Origin: Thermoplasmata archaeon
GTDB lineage: Archaea; Thermoplasmatota; Thermoplasmata; Lutacidiplasmatales; UBA184
Length of the DNA: 11,523 bases
Assembly: GCA_030039825.1 (NCBI GenBank)
Contig: JASHUV010000078.1
Location: forward strand, 1 to 11,523
Reading direction: 5' to 3'
Made by a program: the position numbers and the translations under genes
Notes under the pieces: model-generated
Told to the model about the DNA's origin: nothing
The model's input: only the letters and a program-made list of their open reading frames with translations
Databases searched by the model: none
Shown here: one piece after another, positions 1 to 6,238 of the stretch
Position numbering within the stretch: the stretch's first letter is position 1
Layout: every line of letters begins with the position of its first letter

Positions 1-31
1 GGGCCTTAAGGGCCGCGCCCGCCCGGGGCGC

Positions 32-619
32 TCAGGTCGCGGTCGCGTCGGAATAGACGGTGACGGAGTAGCTGCCGCTCAGGTCGTAGGTGGCGAGGTT
101 CCAGATCACGATCTCCCAGCCGGCCCCGTCGAGCGAGCGCAGGTTCGGCGTGTCGAACTCGGCGCCGCTGATGTTGCCGCACCCCGAGCCGGAGCCCGGG
201 AAGCACCAGACCGGGTCGAGCGCGCCGCCGGCCGTGTACGCCGCCCAGGCGCCCGGGGACCAGACCCCGAGGTAGACGTTGCACGCGTCGGGGTTCGCGA
301 AGAGGGCGGCGCAGCTCCCGCCCTGTCGGAACGTCCCGTTCTCGACGAGCGAATAGGTCAGCATCGAGAAGCTCCCGTCGACGTAGACGGCGGCCGCGGC
401 CGACGGCACCGGTGGGACGGGCAGCACCACGGCCTGATCGACGCCCCCCGCGAGCTCGCCCTGGTAGGACCTCTGGGCCCAGACGGTGAGCGGCGTCGGA
501 CCGGCCCCTCCGGGAGCCCCGACCCCGCTGAACTGGCCGTAGGGGAACGCCTCGGCGACGAGGATCACCGACAGGGCGACGGCGATGGCGAGGGCGAGGA
601 ACACTCGGTCGAGCCTCAT
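32..619 (-). CDS. Small secreted or membrane-tethered protein of unknown function
   Basis: This 195-residue protein matches no family I recognise. The first 24 residues look like a signal peptide: MRLDR, then a hydrophobic stretch at about residues 6-22, then an A-x-A cleavage-type site (A22-E23-A24). The remainder is rich in Gly, Ala, Pro and Ser and ends in alternating hydrophobic/polar residues (about 168-191), which suggests a beta-sheet domain. Four cysteines, C103/C113 and C139/C147, could form two small disulfide loops outside the cell, and there is one N-G-T sequon at N94. The reading frame is open 79 codons further upstream, but that stretch is Arg/Pro-rich and precedes the signal peptide, so I chose the ATG at 619. 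It is preceded by a GGTGA ribosome-site match and a TTTATC box. It is divergent from the SDR gene. The export call is fairly sure; the function is unknown. Confidence 0.72.
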   Translation of the reverse strand: MRLDRVFLALAIAVALSVILVAEAFPYGQFSGVGAPGGAGPTPLTVWAQRSYQGELAGGVDQAVVLPVPPVPSAAAAVYVDGSFSMLTYSLVENGTFRQGGSCAALFANPDACNVYLGVWSPGAWAAYTAGGALDPVWCFPGSGSGCGNISGAEFDTPNLRSLDGAGWEIVIWNLATYDLSGSYSVTVYSDATAT

Positions 620-658
620 CGGGCCCCCGGTCACCCCGACGCGCAACGCCCACCCGTC

Positions 659-664
659 GATAAA
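659..664 (-). promoter_or_regulatory. Possible TATA box for the small secreted protein gene
   Basis: TTTATC on the minus strand is one of the few AT-rich islands in the 130-base divergent gap 620-749. Its centre lies about 42 bases before the ATG at 619. That allows a leader of roughly 15 bases, enough to carry the GGTGA match found 11 bases before the ATG. On the plus strand a weaker ACGATAGG (708-715), about 39 bases before the SDR start, could serve the other direction. Both are pattern matches only. Confidence 0.35.
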
Positions 665-749
665 CCCTCCCGGTCCGCCCGCCCGGCCCGGACGCGCACC
701 GACAGAACGATAGGGCGCCGGTCGCTCGGGGGCCCGGGGGCGTGCGGGG

Positions 750-1526
750 ATGGACGGGGAGCGGCGGAAGGTGGCGGTGATCGCCGGCGTCGGCGGCGGG
801 CTCGGCAGCGCGATCGCGCGCGAGCTCCTCGGCAAGGGGTTCGACACCGTCGGCATCGCCCGGAGCTCCGCGGCCCTCGACCGACTGAGAGCGGTCGCGA
901 CGCGCCACGGGTGGACCTTCGACGGGGTCGTCGCCGACCTCGGCCGACCGGACGCGGCGGCGCGCGCCGTCGCGACGATCGAGAGGGATCACGGGGGGAT
1001 CGACTCCGTGGTGGTCCCCGCCGGCCACTGGGTCGAGGGCGAGACGCTCCTCCACCGGCTCACGGACGAGGCGTGGACGGTCGGGCTCGCGGACAACCTG
1101 AACCCGACGTTCTTCGTCCTCCGGGCGGCCCTCCCGGGGATGATCGCCCGGCGGTCGGGCGCCGTCGTCCTCGTCGCCGCCTCGGAGAGGGTCCGTCACG
1201 CCGGGACGGCCTCCTACTGCGTAGCGAAGGGCGGGCTCGTCGACCTCGGCGCGAAACTGGCGCGCGATTACCGGGCCGACGGCATCCGGGTCAACGTCCT
1301 GCTCCCGGGCACGATGGAGCACGAGCTCGATCCGGACCGTCCCCCGTCGGTCGCGGATCCCCTGCCCCTCCGGGACGCCTCCGGTCAGGGCGCCTGGGAG
1401 GTCGCGCGCGCCGCGGCGTTCCTGCTCTCCGACGAGGCCCGGTGGATCACGGGCGGGGCGCTCACCGTCGACGGCGGCCACGCCACCCACGGGCGGGAGC
1501 CGCCCGCCCCGACCCCGGCGCGCTAG
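750..1526 (+). CDS. SDR-family NAD(P)-dependent oxidoreductase
   Basis: A 258-residue classical short-chain dehydrogenase/reductase of normal length with a single Rossmann domain. Visible motifs are the glycine-rich cofactor loop G13-x3-G17-x-G19, an Arg (R38) after the second strand that usually favours NADP(H), D63 for the adenine, the active-site helix Asn (N116 in DNLN), the catalytic Y156-x3-K160, the VNVLLPG strand after it, and the closing ITGGxxxVDGG motif. Two features deviate. The usual NNAG is VPAG (89-92), and the candidate catalytic serine S145 lies 11 residues before the tyrosine rather than the usual 13 or so, with alanines at 143-144. The substrate cannot be predicted. It starts with ATG at 750 without a strong ribosome site. 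It converges on the pirin gene, and the two stop codons share bases 1523-1526. Confidence 0.93.
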   Translation: MDGERRKVAVIAGVGGGLGSAIARELLGKGFDTVGIARSSAALDRLRAVATRHGWTFDGVVADLGRPDAAARAVATIERDHGGIDSVVVPAGHWVEGETLLHRLTDEAWTVGLADNLNPTFFVLRAALPGMIARRSGAVVLVAASERVRHAGTASYCVAKGGLVDLGAKLARDYRADGIRVNVLLPGTMEHELDPDRPPSVADPLPLRDASGQGAWEVARAAAFLLSDEARWITGGALTVDGGHATHGREPPAPTPAR

Positions 1527-2449
1527 GCGTCCTCGGTGTCGACGCGGCGGGTCCGGACGAACGTCCCGCCGCGAAGGTCGGAGATCGCTTCCTGGATCTC
1601 CTCGCGCGAGTTCATGACGATCGGGCCGTACCATGCCACGGGCTCGTGCAAGGGCCGGCCGGCCCCGAGGAGGAAGCGCGCCCCGCCCTCCCCGGCGTGC
1701 ACGCGCAGGAGCTCCCCTTCGCTCTCGTAGAGGATCGTCTCCCCCGGTCGCGCCATCTCGGAGCCCGCGTCGGAGGGGGCCGCGTCGGCCTTCGGGGCGG
1801 CCGCCTCGCGGGGCGGCGACATCGACGCGACGCCGTCGATGAGCTGGGCGAACGCCGTGTGACCCGAACGGACCGGCAGGTCGATCGAGGCCCGGTCGGG
1901 CAGGGAGATGTCGAGGTAGAGCGGGTCGACCGGGAGGCCCTTCGCCGGCCCCTCCACCCCCTCGAACGTTCCCGCGATCACCCGGACGATGCGGCCGTCG
2001 CCGGCCCGGACGGCGGGGATCTCGTCGTGGACGATCCCCCGGTAGGCCGGGTTCTCCATCTTCCGGGAGTGGGGCACGTTGAGCCACAGCTGGAAACCGG
2101 AGAGTTTCCCCTCCGTGCGCTGGGGCATCTCCTGGTGGAGGATGCCGCTCCCCGAGCTCATCCACTGGACGTCGCCCGAGCGGATCTCGCCCTTGTTCCC
2201 GAGGGAATCCTCGTGGGCCGTCGTTCCGCGGAGCATGTAGGTGACGGTGTCGATCCCGCGGTGCGGGTGCCAAGGGAAGCCGGCGAGGTAGTCGGCGGGG
2301 TTCGCGGAGCCGAAGTTGTCGAGCAGGAGGAACGGGTCGAGCAGGGGGACCTCGTTCGCGCCGAACATCCGCTGGAGCCGGACCCCGGCTCCCTCGCGCG
2401 TCTCGGCGCCGGGGAACCTCTGACGGACGGAACGGACCTTCTCGGGCAC
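1523..2449 (-). CDS. Pirin family protein (bicupin)
   Basis: This 308-residue protein has the full pirin signature: PWHPHRG near residue 60, the HEDS-x-GNKG loop (79-87), GDVQWMSSGSGILHQEMP (92-109), then GFQLWLN. The four metal ligands of the N-terminal cupin are present as H61, H63, H105 and E107, matching His56/His58/His101/Glu103 of human pirin. Pirins bind iron; some have quercetin 2,3-dioxygenase activity and others act as redox-responsive regulators. Which applies here cannot be read from sequence. There is no signal peptide, so it should be cytosolic. The start is GTG at 2449, chosen because AAGGAGGT sits at ideal distance before it (GGAGG at 2456-2460). The gene lies 46 bases downstream of the M3 peptidase on the same strand, so co-transcription is likely. 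A low-complexity Ala/Asp/Pro segment (about residues 214-233) lies between the two cupin halves. Confidence 0.95.
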   Translation of the reverse strand: MPEKVRSVRQRFPGAETREGAGVRLQRMFGANEVPLLDPFLLLDNFGSANPADYLAGFPWHPHRGIDTVTYMLRGTTAHEDSLGNKGEIRSGDVQWMSSGSGILHQEMPQRTEGKLSGFQLWLNVPHSRKMENPAYRGIVHDEIPAVRAGDGRIVRVIAGTFEGVEGPAKGLPVDPLYLDISLPDRASIDLPVRSGHTAFAQLIDGVASMSPPREAAAPKADAAPSDAGSEMARPGETILYESEGELLRVHAGEGGARFLLGAGRPLHEPVAWYGPIVMNSREEIQEAISDLRGGTFVRTRRVDTEDA

Positions 2450-2455
2450 GGTGGA

Positions 2456-2473
2456 CCTCCTTCCCCGGAGGCC
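2456..2473 (-). promoter_or_regulatory. Hairpin enclosing the pirin ribosome-binding site
   Basis: In the 46-base gap between the M3 stop and the pirin GTG, the minus-strand RNA reads GGCCUCC, a six-base loop GGGGAA, then GGAGGUCC. Seven base pairs can form (2467-2473 with 2454-2460, one of them G-U), burying the GGAGG ribosome site that lies 6 bases before the GTG. The upstream CCUCC is also identical to the anti-Shine-Dalgarno tail of 16S rRNA. This is seen directly; whether it regulates pirin translation is inference. Confidence 0.4.
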
Positions 2474-2495
2474 GCGCGGGTTTAACTCGACGAGC

Positions 2496-4523
2496 TTACG
2501 GCGGTGCCACCGGCGCGGACGGCGCCGTCGGGCGGGCGGTCACCCACCGGGCGAACGCGTCGAAGTCCGAGTCGCGCCCGAGGAAGTTCCGGACGAGCTC
2601 GGCGGCCGGGCGCCGGCTCCCGGCCTCGAGGATCTCCCGGGCGTAGCGCGCCGCCACGGCCCGGTCGGCGAGCGAGGCGCCGGGCGCCTCGAACGGCGTG
2701 AGGAGGTCCCGGGCGATGACGACGGACCAGACGTAGGTGTAGTAGAACGCCGAGTAGCCGGTGAGGTGCCCCCAGGCGAGCTCGGGATGGTCGGTCGGCG
2801 CGAGGGGGATGGGGGCGTACCGTCCGAACGCGCGGCGCATCACCTCGTGCGGGTCGGCCGCGGGCGCCGGGCCCTCGTAGAGGCGCAGGGAGGCCTCTGA
2901 GAGGGCGACCTGGCGCAGCCAGCGCGAGGCCCGGCCGAACGACTCCGACGCCCGAAGGCGGTCGAGGAGCTCGTCGGGGATCGTCGCACCGGTCGTGGGG
3001 TCCCGGGCGAACCTCCGCAGCGTGGCGGGGTCCCGGGCCCACTCTTCGAAGAGCTGGGAGGGCGCCTCGACGAAGTCCCACTCGATCTGGTTCTGCGAGT
3101 TGTACAGCCAGCTCGTCCCTCCCGAGAGGAGCGCGTGCAGGAGGTGCCCGAACTCGTGGAAGAAGGTGACGACGTCGCTGTACTCCATCCGGGCCTCGGC
3201 CGGGTCGGTCCCGGGGTCGAGGAAGTTGCAGACGAGGGCGCTCTGCGGGAGCTCGACCCCGGCGAGGCCCTCGCGGACGCCGAAGCACGCGGCGTGGCTG
3301 TACTTCCCCTCCCTCGGGACGAGGTCGAGATAGAAGCGGCCCACGGCGGCCCCGCGACGGCGGACGTCGTAGATCTCCACGGTCGGGTGCCATCGGAACT
3401 CCGAGGCCACCGGGACGAACTCGAGGTCGAAGAGCTCCTCGCAGAGCGCGAAGAGACCGCCCCGGACGGCCGGGTAGGGGAAGTAGGCCCGGAGCCGGCG
3501 GGGGTCGACGCCGTAGGACTCGGCCCGCACCTTCGAGGCGTAGTAGCCTTCCGCGAACAGACCGATGTCCCAGTTCTCGAGCCCCGTCGCCGAGGGGAGG
3601 TCCCGCCGCTTGCGGTCGAGGAGCCCCGCCTGTTCGGCGAGGGCCGGGGCGCGGACGCGCTCGGCGACCCGCTCGAGGAACGCCGAGGCGCGCTCGGGCC
3701 GCTCGATCATCTTGTCCTCGAGGGCGAACGCGGCGTAGGTGGGGTAGCCGAGGAGACCGGCGAGCCGGTCACGTTCCGCGAGCAGCTGCCGGAGGACCTC
3801 GACGTTCTCGGGGTTCGCCCGGTTCGTGAACTCGCCGAGGAGCTCCCGGCGGAGCTCGGCGTCGTCGGCGTAGGCCATCACGGGGCGGAAGTCCGGGTAG
3901 TCCGTCGAGAGCACGATCGACCCGTCCCCCCCGGGACGGTGCGCCGCGACGAAGTCGGCCGGCAGGCCGGAGAGCCGCGACGCGTCGCGGAGGGAGACGG
4001 TCCGCCGGGAGCGGGCGATGTTCTCGGTGAACTGATTGGCCAGACGGTCGACCTCGTTCGTGCGGGCGAGGATCGCCCGCCGCTCCTCCTCCGAGCGCTC
4101 CGCCCCGGCGCGTCGCATCTCGCGCCTCAGCTTCCCGAGCGCGAACGCTCCGTCGGCGTCCAGGGAGGCGGCCGGGACCTCCCCGAGCGCCCGGTAGAGA
4201 TCGGGCCGGATGCGGAGGGCGTTGACGAATCGGTCGGCGCTCTCGGAGAGCTCCCGGCCCGCGGCGCGCACGGCGGCCTCGGGGTGGACCGCGAAGAGGA
4301 ACCCGCCGTGGGCCGAGAGGTCGCGGACGGCGAGGAGGATCCGGTCGAGCGGGCGGAGGAACCCCCCCACCGTCGGCGGCCGCGCCTCCCTCAGGAGTCG
4401 CTCGAGGTCCCGCTCCGCCCCGGCGAGCGTCGCCCGACCCCTCCGGCGCACCTCCTCGGCCGGAAGTTCGAAGCGGAGCTCTCCGAGCGTCGAGGCGATC
4501 GGGGCGGCGGACGGGGCCGACAT
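2496..4523 (-). CDS. M3-family zinc oligopeptidase (thimet oligopeptidase/Dcp-like)
   Basis: A 675-residue metallopeptidase that should cut short peptides in the cytosol, since it has no signal peptide. The zinc site is H456-E457-F-G-H460, with the third ligand E486 in DFVEAPSQ; that following motif is typical of the M3A thimet-oligopeptidase group. The substrate-binding segment near the C-terminus is also complete: H586-LTG-Y590 followed by Y594 and Y597 and then W599, matching the His/Tyr set of thimet oligopeptidase. The long N-terminal half (about 1-340) is the helical part that covers the channel. Length is normal for the family. The start is ATG at 4523, with a GATATC box 28-33 bases upstream consistent with leaderless transcription. 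It heads a probable two-gene unit with pirin. The role is most likely peptide turnover downstream of the proteasome or of peptide uptake (family knowledge). Confidence 0.95.
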   Translation of the reverse strand: MSAPSAAPIASTLGELRFELPAEEVRRRGRATLAGAERDLERLLREARPPTVGGFLRPLDRILLAVRDLSAHGGFLFAVHPEAAVRAAGRELSESADRFVNALRIRPDLYRALGEVPAASLDADGAFALGKLRREMRRAGAERSEEERRAILARTNEVDRLANQFTENIARSRRTVSLRDASRLSGLPADFVAAHRPGGDGSIVLSTDYPDFRPVMAYADDAELRRELLGEFTNRANPENVEVLRQLLAERDRLAGLLGYPTYAAFALEDKMIERPERASAFLERVAERVRAPALAEQAGLLDRKRRDLPSATGLENWDIGLFAEGYYASKVRAESYGVDPRRLRAYFPYPAVRGGLFALCEELFDLEFVPVASEFRWHPTVEIYDVRRRGAAVGRFYLDLVPREGKYSHAACFGVREGLAGVELPQSALVCNFLDPGTDPAEARMEYSDVVTFFHEFGHLLHALLSGGTSWLYNSQNQIEWDFVEAPSQLFEEWARDPATLRRFARDPTTGATIPDELLDRLRASESFGRASRWLRQVALSEASLRLYEGPAPAADPHEVMRRAFGRYAPIPLAPTDHPELAWGHLTGYSAFYYTYVWSVVIARDLLTPFEAPGASLADRAVAARYAREILEAGSRRPAAELVRNFLGRDSDFDAFARWVTARPTAPSAPVAPP

Positions 4524-4550
4524 GGGCGCGTCGTGCGAGCCTCCCCGACA

Positions 4551-4556
4551 GATATC
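4551..4556 (-). promoter_or_regulatory. Probable TATA box for the M3-pirin unit
   Basis: GATATC stands out in the GC-rich divergent gap 4524-4630. Its centre is about 30 bases upstream of the M3 ATG at 4523, the distance expected for an archaeal TATA box serving a leaderless or nearly leaderless transcript. No ribosome-site match lies directly before that ATG, which fits leaderless initiation. Confidence 0.42.
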
Positions 4557-4600
4557 CTCGCGCCCCGTCCGAGGGTTCCGGGACCGGGGCGGTGTGAACC

Positions 4601-4617
4601 TTCATCCTCCGGGGAGG
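4601..4617 (+). promoter_or_regulatory. Start region of the MDR gene: weak TATA-like box and GGAGG
   Basis: TTCATC (4601-4606) lies about 27 bases before the ATG at 4631 and could act as a weak TATA element for a leaderless message. GGAGG (4613-4617) lies 13 bases before the ATG, a little far for a ribosome site, and is preceded after two bases by CCTCC (4606-4610). The two possibilities are mutually awkward, because a leaderless transcript would not contain the GGAGG. I cannot decide between them. Confidence 0.25.
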
Positions 4618-4630
4618 CTCGGGGGGACCG

Positions 4631-5569
4631 ATGCGCGCCGTCGCCGTTTCCGGGTTCAAGGCCCCGCCGATGCTGATCGACGCCCCGAAGCCGACCCCGG
4701 GCCCCGGCGAGCTCCTGATCCACCTCGGCGCGGCGTCGGTGAACCCCGTCGACTGGAAGATCGCCGACGGGGGCTACGACGGGCGGTTCCCCCACGACTT
4801 CCCGCTGATCCTCGGCAACGACGGGGCCGGGGTCGTCGAGGCGGTCGGCGAGGGCGTCGGCCGGTTCAAGGTCGGCGACGGGGTGTACGGCTACTTCCTC
4901 CGGCCGCCGCTCGGGCACGGCACCTACGCCGAGTTCATCACCGCCCCCGAGACGATCGCCCTCGCGCCGACCCCCCGGGGGGTCTACACCGCTCAGGCCG
5001 CGGCGATCCCGACCGCCGGGATGACCGCGCTCGCCGCCCTCGACGCGATCGGCCTCAAGAAGGGTCAGATGCTCCTCATCTTCGGCGCCAAGGGCGGGAT
5101 CGGCTCGTTCGCGACCCAGCTCGCGGCGAACCTCGGCATCCTCGTCGTGACCTTGAGCCGCGGCGACCACGGCACCTACCTCCGCAAGCTCGGAGCGTTC
5201 GAATACCATGATTCCGGGAGGATCGGCTACGCGCAGGAGGTCACCTTCGCCCACCCGAAGGGCGTCGACGCCGTCCTCGACCTCGCCCCGCGGGGCGCGG
5301 GAGAACCGGAGGCGATGGCGTTCGTCCGCGACGGCGGGATCTACGCGACGCCGGTCCACGGCGGCGGGACGGACGCCCCCCGGGGGATCCGCCGGATCGC
5401 CGTCGACCTTCAGCCGAAGCGCGAGCTCCTGGACCGGCTCGCGGCCGAGATCAGCTCCGGCCGCCTGCGCGTCCCCGTAGAGATGCAGGCCCCTCTCGCC
5501 GAGGCGCCGCTCCTCCTCGAGCAGAGCCGGGCAGGGGCGACGCGCGGCAAGGCCGTGATCCTCATCTAG
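4631..5569 (+). CDS. MDR-superfamily zinc-less NAD(P)H oxidoreductase (quinone oxidoreductase-like)
   Basis: A 312-residue member of the medium-chain dehydrogenase/reductase superfamily. The N-terminal GroES-like domain (about 1-120) has the family landmarks PGPGELLI (23-30), SVNPVDWKI (36-44), a GNDGAGVV segment (62-69) and a VGDGVYG turn (81-87). The Rossmann domain holds the nucleotide loop G152-AKGG-I-G158, followed by TQLAANLG. The cysteines and the GHE motif of zinc alcohol dehydrogenases are absent, which places it with NADPH:quinone reductase-like or enoyl-reductase-like members that use no metal. The electron acceptor is unknown. The ATG at 4631 is the only reasonable start. Thymidylate kinase follows after 20 bases on the same strand, so the two are probably co-transcribed, although no shared pathway is evident. 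Confidence 0.92.
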   Translation: MRAVAVSGFKAPPMLIDAPKPTPGPGELLIHLGAASVNPVDWKIADGGYDGRFPHDFPLILGNDGAGVVEAVGEGVGRFKVGDGVYGYFLRPPLGHGTYAEFITAPETIALAPTPRGVYTAQAAAIPTAGMTALAALDAIGLKKGQMLLIFGAKGGIGSFATQLAANLGILVVTLSRGDHGTYLRKLGAFEYHDSGRIGYAQEVTFAHPKGVDAVLDLAPRGAGEPEAMAFVRDGGIYATPVHGGGTDAPRGIRRIAVDLQPKRELLDRLAAEISSGRLRVPVEMQAPLAEAPLLLEQSRAGATRGKAVILI

Positions 5570-5589
5570 GGACGCGCTCGAGGCCGGCC

Positions 5590-6177
5590 GTGCCCGCGGT
5601 CCGTTACGTCGTGCTCGAGGGGATCGACGGCGCCGGGAAGAGCGAGCTCGCGGGGGCCCTCTCGGCCGACCTGCGCACGCGCGGCCACCTCGTCGAGGAG
5701 CGCCGGGAGCCGTCCGACGCCTTCCTGAGGCGGGAGGCGCTCCGGCTCGCCCGGACCGATCCGATCGCGGCCGCCCTCGCGTTCACCGTGGACCGGTCCC
5801 TCGCGCGGCCCGAGCTCGAGCGCGCGCTCTCGGCCGGCCGGATCGTCCTCCAGGACCGCTCCTACTTCTCGACGCTCGCCTACCAGGGCCACGGGCTTCC
5901 CGACGCCTCGAAGGACGCCCTCCGGCGGATCCAGGAGCACGTCGCCCGCCGACCGGACCTCGTCCTGTACCTCGATCTCCCGGTGGCCGAGGCGCTCCGG
6001 CGGGTCGGCCGCCGGGGCGCTTCGGAGAGCACCGAGGAGGCCGGTTTCCTCGAGGTGGTCCGGGCGGAGTTCGAGAGGCTGTTCGAGCCCGGGCTCTGGG
6101 TCCGGATCGACGCGACCGGGGACCGGGGGGCGACGCTCCGGCGCGCCGCGGACGCCCTCGCCGCCGTCGGTCTGTAG
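5590..6177 (+). CDS. tmk: Thymidylate kinase (dTMP kinase)
   Basis: A 195-residue P-loop kinase that phosphorylates dTMP to dTDP for DNA synthesis. The Walker A loop is at E10-GIDGAGKS (to S18), the R39-E40-P41 motif that binds the nucleotide phosphate follows, and the D89-R90-S91 motif runs into YFSTLAYQG (92-100), whose AYQ contacts the thymine base in known enzymes. YLDLP (127-131) is the family strand before the LID. The arginine-rich LID (R137, R138, R141, R142) precedes FLEVV. Length is normal. The start is GTG at 5590, supported by GAGG (5580-5583) six bases upstream; no in-frame ATG lies before the P-loop. It sits 20 bases after the MDR gene, in a likely operon, and 61 bases before the flavoprotein ATG at 6239, which has its own promoter candidate. 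Confidence 0.94.
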   Translation: MPAVRYVVLEGIDGAGKSELAGALSADLRTRGHLVEERREPSDAFLRREALRLARTDPIAAALAFTVDRSLARPELERALSAGRIVLQDRSYFSTLAYQGHGLPDASKDALRRIQEHVARRPDLVLYLDLPVAEALRRVGRRGASESTEEAGFLEVVRAEFERLFEPGLWVRIDATGDRGATLRRAADALAAVGL

Positions 6178-6206
6178 GGCGACGGGCGTTCGGACCGGGC
6201 GCTGAG

Positions 6207-6213
6207 TTCAAAT
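6207..6213 (+). promoter_or_regulatory. Probable TATA box for the GltD-like gene
   Basis: TTCAAAT is the only AT-rich run in the gap after tmk. Its centre is about 29 bases before the ATG at 6239, as expected for a leaderless archaeal transcript. It lies only 8-14 bases before the alternative GTG at 6221, which would then fall upstream of the transcription start. It therefore favours the ATG start. Confidence 0.42.
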
Positions 6214-6238
6214 CCCCTTCGTGGCTCGTTCCGGGCGC

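Noticed and set aside
4..11. CCTTAAGG palindrome at the left edge
   Set aside because: It is an isolated eight-base palindrome in a 31-base edge segment, with no flanking repeats or gene context to give it meaning.
6..2273. A 755-codon open frame on the minus strand across the secreted protein, SDR and pirin genes
   Set aside because: Its product is Arg/Pro/Gly-rich with no domain. It overlaps three well-supported genes in other frames and is a by-product of GC-rich codons.
2451..4676. Long plus-strand open frames opposite the M3 peptidase gene
   Set aside because: They are mirror images of the M3 codons, rich in Glu, Arg, Gly and Val, with no recognisable domain. The minus strand holds a complete M3 enzyme with all active-site residues.
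6201..6218. tRNA-like T-loop (AGTTCAAATCC) before the GltD-like gene
   Set aside because: The flanking bases do not form the five-pair T stem, and no D or anticodon arm or acceptor stem is found around it. A TATA box explains it better.
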